Shown here piece after piece: positions 34,156-42,899 of a stretch of DNA of 64,000 bases. The stretch lies in the NCBI GenBank assembly GCA_964518725.1, contig CAZFKP010000009.1, forward strand, positions 14,801 through 78,800, read 5' to 3'. The notes beneath the pieces are model-generated. The model did no database searches and was not told the DNA's origin. It saw nothing but the letters and a program-made list of their open reading frames with translations. This DNA is from JANRKF01 sp964518725 (GTDB taxonomy: Bacteria; Pseudomonadota; Alphaproteobacteria; Rickettsiales; SXRF01). The position numbers and the translations under genes are program-made. How positions within the stretch are numbered: the first letter of the stretch is position 1; each line of letters begins with the position of its first letter.

Positions 34156-35694
34156 TTAATGGCGGAAGTGACGAATGCCGGTAAACACCATGGCAACGCC
34201 AAGCAATTCCGCTTTGGCAACTATTTCTTCATCGCGAATCGATCCTCCGGGCTGGATCACCGCAGCGATCCCAGCCTCAGCCGCCAGCTCGACATTATCG
34301 GCAAACGGGAAGAATGCATCGGAGGCGAGTACACACCCCTTGGTCGAGAGCCCGGCGCTTTCAGCCTTCATGCATGCGATGCGCGTAGAATCGATGCGGC
34401 TCATCTGACCGGCGCCTATGCCGATGGTCGCGTTGTTTTTCACTAACACGATGGCATTGGATTTCACGTGTTTGGCAACTGTGAATGCCATCTGCAAATC
34501 TTTCATGGTCGCGCTGTCGATAGTGCTTTTGGTGACAGTTCTCAGCGCGTCTTTCGTGATGATGCTATCGTCATCCTGCACCAGGAACCCACCGGAAATC
34601 GATTTTACAACCTGACGAGCAGCGGGTTTCGAAACGCTGCCGGTGAGCAGCAGTTTCAATTTCTTGCGGGTTGATAATGCCGCAAGTGCGCCTTCACTTG
34701 CCGACGGCGCAATCATCACCTCGACAAATAATTTTCCAAGTGCAGCAACAAACGTTTCATCCAGCGGGCGGTTGACGGCGATGATGCCACCATAGGCGCT
34801 GACCGGATCACAGGCGAGTGCGCGGATGTAAGCCTCGGTAATGGAGCTGCCGACAGCAACACCACATGGGTTCGCATGTTTGATAATCGCTACGGCAGGT
34901 TCTTCAAATTCACGCACCAGATCAAATGCCGCCGAGGCGTCGTTCAGGTTATTGTAGCTAAGCGCAGCACCCTGTACTTGCTTCGCGGTAGCCAGCGAAA
35001 CATCTTCTCCGCCACTGGCATAAAACGCGGCCTGCTGGTGCGGATTTTCTCCGTAATGCAACTGGCCAACACGCGTACCGCTCAGGGTGAACCGCGCCGG
35101 GAACGGCTCGCCAAGCTGGGTTGCAAACCAGCCGCTAATCGCCGCGTCATACGATGCCGTGCGAGCAAACGCAGCGGCGGCCAGTTTCTTGCGAAGCGCC
35201 GGGGTCGTGGCACCGCCATGTGCTGCCATTTCTTCCATCACCAGCGCATAATCCGCCGGGTCGGTGACGATGGTGACATCGGCATGGTTCTTGGCGGCGC
35301 TGCGTACCATGCTGGGGCCACCAATATCGATATTCTCAATACATTCCGCAAACGCCGCACCTTTTTTCACGGTGGCTTCAAACGGGTACAGATTGATTAC
35401 CACCAGGTCGATCGGTGCAATGTGATGTTCTTTCATCGCAGCCTGATGCTCTGCATCACTACGCACCGCGAGCAAGCCACCGTGGATTTTCGGATGCAGG
35501 GTTTTAACGCGCCCGTCCATGATTTCGGGGAAACCGGTATGGGATGATACGTCGGTGACGGCAAGACCGGCATCGCGCAGCGCTTTCGCAGTGCCACCGG
35601 TGGAAAGCAGTTCGATGTTCTTTCCGGCAAGGAAGCGGGCAAATTCAATAAGGTCGGTTTTGTCGGAGACGGAGAGCAATGCACGGGTAATCAT
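34156..35694 (-). CDS. purH: Bifunctional AICAR transformylase / IMP cyclohydrolase
   Basis: Last two steps of de novo IMP synthesis. The 512-aa protein has an N-terminal IMP cyclohydrolase domain (ALLSVSDKTDLIEFARFL, LSTGGTAKAL, GFPEIMDGRVKTLHPKIHGG) and a C-terminal transformylase domain (YGENPHQQAAFY, IKHANPCGVA, and at the end DAFFPFADNVELAAEAG and IQPGGSIRDEE). Both active domains are intact. It lies three bases after the polysaccharide dehydratase gene in the same direction and is the last gene of the long leftward series. Confidence 0.98.
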   Translation of the reverse strand: MITRALLSVSDKTDLIEFARFLAGKNIELLSTGGTAKALRDAGLAVTDVSSHTGFPEIMDGRVKTLHPKIHGGLLAVRSDAEHQAAMKEHHIAPIDLVVINLYPFEATVKKGAAFAECIENIDIGGPSMVRSAAKNHADVTIVTDPADYALVMEEMAAHGGATTPALRKKLAAAAFARTASYDAAISGWFATQLGEPFPARFTLSGTRVGQLHYGENPHQQAAFYASGGEDVSLATAKQVQGAALSYNNLNDASAAFDLVREFEEPAVAIIKHANPCGVAVGSSITEAYIRALACDPVSAYGGIIAVNRPLDETFVAALGKLFVEVMIAPSASEGALAALSTRKKLKLLLTGSVSKPAARQVVKSISGGFLVQDDDSIITKDALRTVTKSTIDSATMKDLQMAFTVAKHVKSNAIVLVKNNATIGIGAGQMSRIDSTRIACMKAESAGLSTKGCVLASDAFFPFADNVELAAEAGIAAVIQPGGSIRDEEIVAKAELLGVAMVFTGIRHFRH

Positions 35695-35697
35695 GGG

Positions 35698-37590
35698 TCA
35701 GGCACTATGTTTCAGGGGTTGGAATTCGGGCACGAGCTGCTTCAGCAGACGCAGCACATGCCCGCGATTACGCTCGCGGCACGCGCTGTGCAGTGTTTCC
35801 AGCATCAGGTTGAGCTGGCTATAATCGCTTCCGCGGGAACTGGCAAGGAATATGCTGGCATTCTGGGTTTTTTCCAGGGTTTCTCCGGCATGGAACAGCT
35901 CCTCGTGCAGCTTTTCGCCGGGGCGGAGGCCGGTGATGGTGATGGCAATATCTTCATACGGCTTGAGTCCAGCCAGACGAATCATCTGCATGGCGATATC
36001 AAGAATCCTGACGGGTTTTCCCATATCGAGCACAAAAATAGGCGCCCGCACATTGTGCATGCCGGCGCCTATCGCGGCCGCCTGCAGCACCAGCTCCACC
36101 GCTTCGCGGATCGTCATGAAATAGCGCGTCATTTCCACATGGGTAACCGTGAGAGGCCCGCCGCGGGCGATCTGTTCCTGGAAAAGCGGCACGACCGACC
36201 CGGTGGAACCGAGCACATTGCCAAAGCGCACCGTAATAATTTTAGTAGTACCCGCGGACGGGCTGGCAGGAGCCTGGCACACCATTTCAGCAAGTTTTTT
36301 GCTGGCGCCCATGATGCTCGCCGGATTCACCGCCTTGTCGGTGGAAATAAGCACCATCGTGCCGACCGTGTGTGCGACACAGGCCTCGGCTACCAGCTTG
36401 CTGCCGATGACGTTGGTCAGGATAGCCTCCTCTGGATTATCTTCTGCCATCGGCACATGCTTGATGGCGGCGGCGTGGAAGACGATGTCCGGCGTGTGAA
36501 GCGAGAACATCTGCGCCAACAAGCGTGCATCGCGCACATCGCCAAGAACAGCAGCTACCGGCGGTGCATCGCGCATCGCGATAACCTCTCGGTGAATTTC
36601 ATAAAGATGGTGTTCGGAACTATCCAGCAAGATGAGTTGCGCTGGATCATAACCGGCCAGTTGCCGCGATAGTTCGCTGCCAATACTGCCACCGGCACCC
36701 GTCACCAGCACGCGCTTGCCCGCCACCAGCGCCCGCATCGCAACCCGATCAAGCACCGTTTGTGGACGCCCCAGCAGATCTTCGAGCGCGATAGGCTGCA
36801 CTTCTAATTTCTCGTCAAAATGCTGCTTGAAATCACTGAGCCGCGGAATGCGTGCGAGCGGAATCGCCACGCGGTCGGCAGCCACCACCAGCTGCTGCAC
36901 CTCTTCGCCTGAAAGCCGCGGATCGGCGATCAGCAACTTGTGAGGACGCTCGCCGTTGCGTTCCAGCTTTGACAGCACCGCATCCAGCATGGAAACACTG
37001 CCATAAATACGCGTGCGCTCCAGCAAGCGGCCATGCCGTGACGGCTGGTTATCCAGGATACCCACCACGCGGTAGGCCGTGCGCGCACCGCGCGACATGT
37101 CCTGAATGAATTGTTCGGCAAGGCTAGTGGCACCAATCAACAATACCGGGATTTTGGCTTTTTCTTCCAGCGTCATTTCCCAAAATACCGTGCGATCCTT
37201 AAGTGCGCGGTAAGCAAAACGCGGCGCGGCCAACAACCAAATCAGCACCAGCCAGTTAATAAACAATACCGAGCGGGGCAAATGCTCCAGCCGGTTGAAC
37301 AGGAACATGCACGCCGCGAAAATCAGGATCGCAAGCGAGACGGATTTGACAATCGTCACCATGTCGCGCATCGAAGCAAAACGCCACAGGCCGCGATAAA
37401 GGTGCATCGAGGCAAACACCGCCAAACAAATGGCGGCGAACAGCAGCGTACCCGGGACTAAATAATCCACAGATAAATAAAGTTGGTCATCCCCAAGGCG
37501 CAAATAGACAGAAAACAAAAAACTCAGTGCCGCCATCGCTACGTCATGCAAGGCGGCGATCAGGCTGCGCGGATTAATCCGGCGAATCAT
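35698..37590 (-). CDS. Membrane nucleotide-sugar 4,6-dehydratase (WbpM/PglF/CapD type)
   Basis: A 630-aa protein with four to five N-terminal membrane segments (to about residue 130), a Rossmann-like region, then a second Rossmann domain starting LVTGAGGSIGSELSRQLAGY at about residue 295. This matches the UDP-GlcNAc C6-dehydratases that begin synthesis of diNAc-bacillosamine, QuiNAc and similar sugars. ISTDKAVNPASIMGASKKLAEM shows the Met-X3-Lys replacing the normal SDR Tyr-X3-Lys, as is known in this family. The catalytic DNPEEAI segment is also present. It overlaps the adjacent WecA-type transferase by four bases, so the pair probably initiates a surface glycan. Confidence 0.92.
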   Translation of the reverse strand: MIRRINPRSLIAALHDVAMAALSFLFSVYLRLGDDQLYLSVDYLVPGTLLFAAICLAVFASMHLYRGLWRFASMRDMVTIVKSVSLAILIFAACMFLFNRLEHLPRSVLFINWLVLIWLLAAPRFAYRALKDRTVFWEMTLEEKAKIPVLLIGATSLAEQFIQDMSRGARTAYRVVGILDNQPSRHGRLLERTRIYGSVSMLDAVLSKLERNGERPHKLLIADPRLSGEEVQQLVVAADRVAIPLARIPRLSDFKQHFDEKLEVQPIALEDLLGRPQTVLDRVAMRALVAGKRVLVTGAGGSIGSELSRQLAGYDPAQLILLDSSEHHLYEIHREVIAMRDAPPVAAVLGDVRDARLLAQMFSLHTPDIVFHAAAIKHVPMAEDNPEEAILTNVIGSKLVAEACVAHTVGTMVLISTDKAVNPASIMGASKKLAEMVCQAPASPSAGTTKIITVRFGNVLGSTGSVVPLFQEQIARGGPLTVTHVEMTRYFMTIREAVELVLQAAAIGAGMHNVRAPIFVLDMGKPVRILDIAMQMIRLAGLKPYEDIAITITGLRPGEKLHEELFHAGETLEKTQNASIFLASSRGSDYSQLNLMLETLHSACRERNRGHVLRLLKQLVPEFQPLKHSA

Positions 37591-38579
37591 GGCGGGCTTC
37601 CCGCCGGATCACGCTGGCCATCGCCGAAGAATCCCATCAGCATGAACACCGCCATGTAGGCAAGCGCAACGTAAAGCCACTGCCATTCCGGATTCAGGAT
37701 GCTGTAAATGGCAAGGAACCCGAGCAGGACATTGACGCCCGCGATATAGCGCACCACCACCTGATGCTTCCAGCCCTTACGGACGGCCTGCTGGTAATAA
37801 TGGGTGGAATGGGCAACCCAGAGCTTCTGGCCACCCCATGCACGCTTGATCAAGGTAACGGTCGCATCGGCCACATAATAGCCGGGCAGGATGAGGGCGG
37901 CGGCGACATATCCGGCATGGGCGGTAAGCAACAACACATACCCAATCAAGAAGCCGATCGGGATGCTCCCGACATCACCCAGAAAAATCTTTGCCGGGTG
38001 GCGGTTCCACCACCAGAACCCGCAGCCTGCCGCGGCGATCACCATAGCATACTGCGACAGAGGATTCGGGAATTCCTCCGCAAACACCATGAGCAACGCG
38101 ATGCCAAGGCCGATCGAAATCATCTCGGCGGCAGAAATTTCATCAATGCCATCCATGAAATTAAACAGGTTGATGCACCATATCCACATGATGCCGATCA
38201 GGATTTTTTCTGAAAGCGACGGCAAGTGCTCCCCGGCAAGATCAATCGGCAATGCACTGAGCGGAATGGATACCGCCATCACTTGCACCAGCAGTCGCAC
38301 CGGCGCGGGCACACCGATTAAGTCATCCATCAACGATACGGCGGCCAGCATCAACAGCGACAACACGATCGCCAGCTCAACATTGGCAACCAGCATGGGG
38401 ATAATCAGCGCGAACAACACTGCAAGGCCGCCACCTTTTGGTACCGGTGCCGCATGGTTGCTACGCAGGTTCGGCACATCAAGCATGAGCTGGCGCCCAC
38501 GGAATGCGACTACCAGCAACCGCGTGCCAATGAGCGCAATCAGGAAAGCCGACAAGGCAATGAAAAGAGAAAGGATCAT
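37587..38579 (-). CDS. WecA/WbpL-type undecaprenyl-phosphate sugar-phosphate transferase
   Basis: Polytopic membrane enzyme of glycosyltransferase family 4 (MraY/WecA clan) that transfers a sugar phosphate from a UDP-sugar to undecaprenyl phosphate, starting surface polysaccharide assembly. The 330-aa product has about ten membrane segments. LNFMDGIDEISAAE-type sequence (NLFNFMDGIDEISA), the metal-binding Asp pair and FLGDVGSIPIGFLIG are diagnostic; DDLIGVPAPVR near residue 85 carries the first catalytic Asp residues. Its overlap by four bases with both the dehydratase downstream and mutL upstream indicates a single transcript. The sugar specificity is unknown. Confidence 0.9.
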   Translation of the reverse strand: MILSLFIALSAFLIALIGTRLLVVAFRGRQLMLDVPNLRSNHAAPVPKGGGLAVLFALIIPMLVANVELAIVLSLLMLAAVSLMDDLIGVPAPVRLLVQVMAVSIPLSALPIDLAGEHLPSLSEKILIGIMWIWCINLFNFMDGIDEISAAEMISIGLGIALLMVFAEEFPNPLSQYAMVIAAAGCGFWWWNRHPAKIFLGDVGSIPIGFLIGYVLLLTAHAGYVAAALILPGYYVADATVTLIKRAWGGQKLWVAHSTHYYQQAVRKGWKHQVVVRYIAGVNVLLGFLAIYSILNPEWQWLYVALAYMAVFMLMGFFGDGQRDPAGSPP

Positions 38580-40357
38580 CCGCGACGTCCAAAGAGAGTT
38601 TCGATATCCTTGCGTTTTAGCTCAATATAGGTCGGACGTCCATGGTTGCATTGGCCGGAAGACGGGGTTTGCTCCATTTCGCGCAGCAGCGCATTCATTT
38701 CGGCCACGGAAAGCGCCCGGCCAGCGCGGATGGAACCGTGGCAGGCCATGGTGCCGCACACGTGCTGGAGTTGCCCAGCCAGGGTCATTGCCTCGTCATA
38801 TTCCTTTACATCGTCAGCCAGCGCGGCCAATAACGCCGCAACGTCGACCTCACCGAGCAAGGCCGGGGTTTCGCGCACAACAACGCTGTTGCCCCCGAAC
38901 GGCTCGATCACCAGGCCAAGAGCCGCAAACTCCGCAGCACGGGCAAGCAGCGCCTCGGCCGATACCGCGTCCAGCTCCACCACTTCGGGAATCAGCAAGG
39001 CCTGGCGGGCAATCCCCCGCTCGGCAAGCGCCTGTTTCATGCGCTCATACACCAGCCGCTCATGGGCGGCATGCTGGTCGACAATCACCAGCGCATCGGG
39101 TTTTTCAGCCACAATGTAGGTTTTATGCAGCTGGGTGCGGGCGGCGCCGAGCGGGAATGACAGCGGGTCATTCGCAGGAGCGGGCGGTGTTTCCATCGGA
39201 CGCGCCTGCGGGGGAAGCGCATAGGCGTAGGATACGTTGTGGCGCTCATAGACGGCCTTACCACCGGAAGGCGGCGCAAAAAGCGGCGCGCTGAAATGGG
39301 GTTCGGGTGCGGAGAAACGCTCAAGCGCCTGCGATGCTACATTGTTCGATGCGCGGAAACCAGCCTCATCAATCGCATTCCTGATCGCACCGATAATCAA
39401 GCCGCGCACACCCTGTGCATCACGGAAACGCACTTCGGCCTTGGCCGGATGCACATTCACATCCACCGCATCCGCCGGCACATCAACAAACAGCACCACC
39501 ACCGCATAACGGTCATGCGCCAGCACATCCTGATATGCCCCCCGCACCACGCCGAGCAGTAATTTATCCCGCACCTGCCTGCCATTGACGAACAGGTACT
39601 GCATGGTTGAATTGCCAACATTGTGTGTTGGCAGCGACGCAAAACCGGTGAGTGACAAGTTCTCGCGCTGGTGCAAAAGCGGCAAGGCATTTTCAGCAAA
39701 TTCCCGCCCCATCACGTCGCGGATACGCGCCTGGGATGCGGCCAGCCCGCTCGCGGGTTGCGCGGCGACCTGCAACAGGGTCTTGCTATCGGAGACAAGG
39801 GTGAACGCCACCTGCGGATGCACCATGGCAAATTTACGCATGACCTCAGCCACGGCCTGGGTTTCGGTGCGATCGCTTTTCAGAAAATTGAGGCGGGCCG
39901 GAGTAGTATAAAACAAATCGCGCACCTCGATGCGCGTACCAGGCGGCATGGTAGTCGGCACCGGCTCCGCGCTTTTTCCGCCTTCCATATCAAGGCGCCA
40001 GCCATGCGTATCATCACGCTGCCGGGTGGCAATGCCCATGCGGCTCACCGATGCAATCGATGGAAGTGCCTCCCCACGAAAACCAAAAAATTGAATGTTG
40101 AGGAGATCGTCACCGGGAAGCTTGGAAGTTGCATGGCGCTGGACGGCAAGCATTAATTCCTCGCGGCGCATACCCTTACCGTTATCCTGAATCAGGATCA
40201 GGTTCTTTCCGGCCTGTTCAATGGCCACATCCACCGATGTCGCCCCGGCGTCGATCGCATTCTCCACCAGCTCTTTTACCACCGACGCCGGGCGCTCCAC
40301 CACTTCGCCAGCAGCGATGCGGTTGACCAGACTTTCCGGTAGGACACGGATGGTCAT
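38576..40357 (-). CDS. mutL: DNA mismatch repair protein MutL (with endonuclease motif)
   Basis: Matchmaker of mismatch repair, 593 aa. The GHKL ATPase domain has AAGEVVERPASVVKELVENAID, GFRGEALPSIASVSRMG, and PGTRIEVRDLFYTTPARLNFLKS. A Pro-rich linker spans about residues 320-400. The C-terminal domain contains DQHAAHERLVYE, matching the DQHA-X2-E-X4-E endonuclease motif, together with GQCNHGRPTYIEL (CxHGRP box). MutL with these motifs nicks DNA itself and is found where MutH is absent. It overlaps pgi and the WecA-type gene by four bases at each end. Confidence 0.97.
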   Translation of the reverse strand: MTIRVLPESLVNRIAAGEVVERPASVVKELVENAIDAGATSVDVAIEQAGKNLILIQDNGKGMRREELMLAVQRHATSKLPGDDLLNIQFFGFRGEALPSIASVSRMGIATRQRDDTHGWRLDMEGGKSAEPVPTTMPPGTRIEVRDLFYTTPARLNFLKSDRTETQAVAEVMRKFAMVHPQVAFTLVSDSKTLLQVAAQPASGLAASQARIRDVMGREFAENALPLLHQRENLSLTGFASLPTHNVGNSTMQYLFVNGRQVRDKLLLGVVRGAYQDVLAHDRYAVVVLFVDVPADAVDVNVHPAKAEVRFRDAQGVRGLIIGAIRNAIDEAGFRASNNVASQALERFSAPEPHFSAPLFAPPSGGKAVYERHNVSYAYALPPQARPMETPPAPANDPLSFPLGAARTQLHKTYIVAEKPDALVIVDQHAAHERLVYERMKQALAERGIARQALLIPEVVELDAVSAEALLARAAEFAALGLVIEPFGGNSVVVRETPALLGEVDVAALLAALADDVKEYDEAMTLAGQLQHVCGTMACHGSIRAGRALSVAEMNALLREMEQTPSSGQCNHGRPTYIELKRKDIETLFGRRG

Positions 40358-41601
40358 GGCCGCGTTCCAAGCAAATAATCGCGAGCAAGGCGCTTGCCTT
40401 CTTCGACGGCGGGCTGGTCAAACGCATTAACGCCAAGCAGCCTGGCCATGAAAAAAATCTCAAGCATGAAGTGGGCGATCAAGGCACCAAGCGACGTTTC
40501 ATCCAATTCCCCAATATGCATGACGCGCACCGGGCAGCCGTGGGCAACCAGAGTTTCAAGTGTCGCCTGCTGCTCGGCCGCCATGATGTCGCCGGTGGTT
40601 TTACCGCGCAAATATTCGAGCCCCGGCAAGTCGGGGGCGTGGATGCCCTGCCCGGTTCCGGCACGATCATGCATGATCATCGTGAAAAACTTATCTTTCG
40701 GCCCATCAAGGTAAAGCTGCAGCTGGCTGTGCTGGTCGGTGGTCCCGACCGCAGAAATCGGCGTTGTACCCTTGCCGTGCTTGCCAAGGCTTTCCGCCCA
40801 GCTTTGCCGGTACCATGCGGAAAATCCGGCCAACCGTTCGCAGTAGGGTAACATCACCGACATGTTATGGCCGCGCATCATCGCATCATATTGCAGCGCT
40901 GCGCCAAGACGCGCCGGGTGCAAGCCACTGCCAAGCGCCTTCATTACACCGTCGGCGCCACGGCGCAGCGCCACAACATCAATTCCTATCAGGGCGGCGG
41001 GAAGAAGCCCGACCGAGGTAAATAACGAAAACCGCCCGCCGATATCGGCGGGATGCTCAAGGGTGGCAATCCCGTGCTCACGCGCCGTGGTACGCATCGC
41101 GCTATCACCGGCCGTCGTGATTAAAGTGAAATGTTCACGCACGTGTTCGCCGAGCACGGCAGAGAAATGTGCGAACAAGGCGTAAAACTGGCCAAGCGTC
41201 TCCGCAGTGCTGCCGGACTTGCTGATGGCAATAACAGCCGTAGATGCAGGCGGACACCGCTCAATGAGCGCAGCGATGGCGCTGGGATCAATATTATCGA
41301 GCGTGTAGACCATCGGTGCATCGGCATAAAGCCTGAGCCCGGCAAGCACGCGCCCGCTGAGACCCGATCCGCCCGCACCGCAGACAATAATATGAGCGAA
41401 CCGACTACGCAGCGATGCTGCCACCCGCTCAATTTCCGGCACGTCGTCCTGCCGCGAACATAATTCGATAATCGGTGCAGCCAGCACATCCCGCCCCACG
41501 GCAATATCCATTTCATAATCAGCCAGCGATGCAACCAGTGCATCAACCGACGCCTGGTTTTGTGGTGAAAGGCAGTGAGTGACAAGGTGGGTGTAGATCA
41601 T
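40354..41601 (-). CDS. pgi: Glucose-6-phosphate isomerase (short form)
   Basis: Converts glucose-6-phosphate and fructose-6-phosphate. The 415-aa protein is shorter than the E. coli enzyme (549 aa), as in many alphaproteobacteria and Gram-positives. IVCGAGGSGLSGRVL, AISKSGSTAETLGQF (the phosphate-binding SIS segment), GGRFSLFTSVGLLPAAL and QSWAESLGKHGKGTTPISAVGTTDQHSQLQLYLDGP-type sequence in the C-terminal half (QSWAESLGKHGKG, then GTTDQHSQLQLYLDG) identify it. It overlaps mutL and the M16 gene by four bases each, within one leftward operon. Confidence 0.94.
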   Translation of the reverse strand: MIYTHLVTHCLSPQNQASVDALVASLADYEMDIAVGRDVLAAPIIELCSRQDDVPEIERVAASLRSRFAHIIVCGAGGSGLSGRVLAGLRLYADAPMVYTLDNIDPSAIAALIERCPPASTAVIAISKSGSTAETLGQFYALFAHFSAVLGEHVREHFTLITTAGDSAMRTTAREHGIATLEHPADIGGRFSLFTSVGLLPAALIGIDVVALRRGADGVMKALGSGLHPARLGAALQYDAMMRGHNMSVMLPYCERLAGFSAWYRQSWAESLGKHGKGTTPISAVGTTDQHSQLQLYLDGPKDKFFTMIMHDRAGTGQGIHAPDLPGLEYLRGKTTGDIMAAEQQATLETLVAHGCPVRVMHIGELDETSLGALIAHFMLEIFFMARLLGVNAFDQPAVEEGKRLARDYLLGTRP

Positions 41602-42899
41602 GGCATCTCCGGTTTTCCGACAATCACCAACCGCAATTTTTCCGGCATGATGAGGCGTTGGTTCACTCGCTTCACATCGGCAAGCGTGACCTTCTCGATC
41701 AACGCGTTGCGGGTATTGATGTAATCGCTGCCAAGCTTATGTTGCTGCATCATGGTGATGAAATCGGCGACTTCCGCATTGCTCGAAAGATCAAGAATAA
41801 ACGAGCCGGTAAGGTAGGCTTTCGCATCCGCCAGCTCGCTTTCGGTGGCGCCGTCACGCGCATAGGCAGCCAGCACATCGCGCAAGGTGGCGATTGCCTG
41901 CTTGACCTGGTCGTTGCGGGTAGCAAACGCTCCTTGCCATACCCCGGCATAGGTTTTTGGCAAAAGCTGGCTATGCACCGAATAGGCGAGGCCGCGCTTG
42001 ACACGAATCTCCTCTGCCAGGCGCGAGGAAAGCCCACCACCGCCTAGCATGTAGTTCGCGACATAGGCGGGAATATAATCCGGGTCATTGCGCTTGAGTC
42101 CCGGCAATCCGAATCGCACCATCGATTGCGGCATGTCATGTGCAATGGTTTTAAGACCTCCGTCCTCCGGCAGCGCTGCTTCCGTCACCACCGTATCGGG
42201 TGCATAGCGCTCCGGAAGCGCTCCGAGCGTGTCATCGATTATTTTCGTGATTTCATCGGCGGTCGTATCGCCGACCACCGAAATGATGATATTCTCGCGG
42301 GTCAGGTAATGAGTCGTGAAGAAACGCAAATCCTCGGAGGTCAGCGCGTCGATACTCGCGTCGTTGCCCACGCCCATACGGTGATACGGATGTGCTCCGA
42401 ACATATCTTCCTGGAAATTTTTAGATAATACGTAGGTCGGTGAGCCGCTTTGCTCCAGTAGCAGTGCCTTCATTTTTGCACGCATGCGCGCCATCGGCTC
42501 GGCATCGAAACGCGGACGCAGCAGCATATCGGACAATAGCGAGAACCCGACGGCCTGGTGTTCGGAAAGCACCTCAAGGGTTGCCTGCACCGTGTCGTCG
42601 TCCGCACCGACATTCAGACGGATCGCATCATCCTCCAGCGCCTCGTTGAACTGTTGCGAGTTACGATCACCCGCCCCCTCCAGCAACAAGGCAGCTGCCA
42701 TATTCGTGCGCCCTTCCTTACCAGCCGGATCGTAAGCAATGCCGCTGCCGGTGAAGCTCACGTTGGTGGTGATGATCGGCAGCGAATGCTCTTCCACCAG
42801 CCAGATGGTGAAGCCTCTCGGCGTGGTGATTTCCTGCACCTTGGCGGCATGCGCCGCGCCGGGAATCACCAGAAGCAACATCAGGAGAAGACGCTTCAT
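41598..42899 (-). CDS. M16 family peptidase homologue lacking the zinc motif
   Basis: A 433-aa secreted protein with a signal peptide (LLLMLLLVIPGAAHA). It has the M16 fold (GRTNMAAALLLEGAG at the position where active members carry HXXEH), but the zinc-binding His residues are replaced, so it is probably non-catalytic. GLPGLKRNDPDYIPAYVANYMLGGGGLSSRLAEEIR is the Gly-rich-loop region of the C-terminal half. It overlaps the active M16 gene by four bases; the two likely form a heterodimer, as in mitochondrial processing peptidase and other two-gene M16B systems. It is next to pgi, also overlapping by four. Confidence 0.9.
   Translation of the reverse strand: MKRLLLMLLLVIPGAAHAAKVQEITTPRGFTIWLVEEHSLPIITTNVSFTGSGIAYDPAGKEGRTNMAAALLLEGAGDRNSQQFNEALEDDAIRLNVGADDDTVQATLEVLSEHQAVGFSLLSDMLLRPRFDAEPMARMRAKMKALLLEQSGSPTYVLSKNFQEDMFGAHPYHRMGVGNDASIDALTSEDLRFFTTHYLTRENIIISVVGDTTADEITKIIDDTLGALPERYAPDTVVTEAALPEDGGLKTIAHDMPQSMVRFGLPGLKRNDPDYIPAYVANYMLGGGGLSSRLAEEIRVKRGLAYSVHSQLLPKTYAGVWQGAFATRNDQVKQAIATLRDVLAAYARDGATESELADAKAYLTGSFILDLSSNAEVADFITMMQQHKLGSDYINTRNALIEKVTLADVKRVNQRLIMPEKLRLVIVGKPEMP

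Noticed and set aside
37891..39294. A 467-residue rightward frame over the WecA-type gene and mutL
   Set aside because: Antisense to two certain genes, with Arg/Pro/Ala-rich composition typical of shadow frames in GC-rich DNA.
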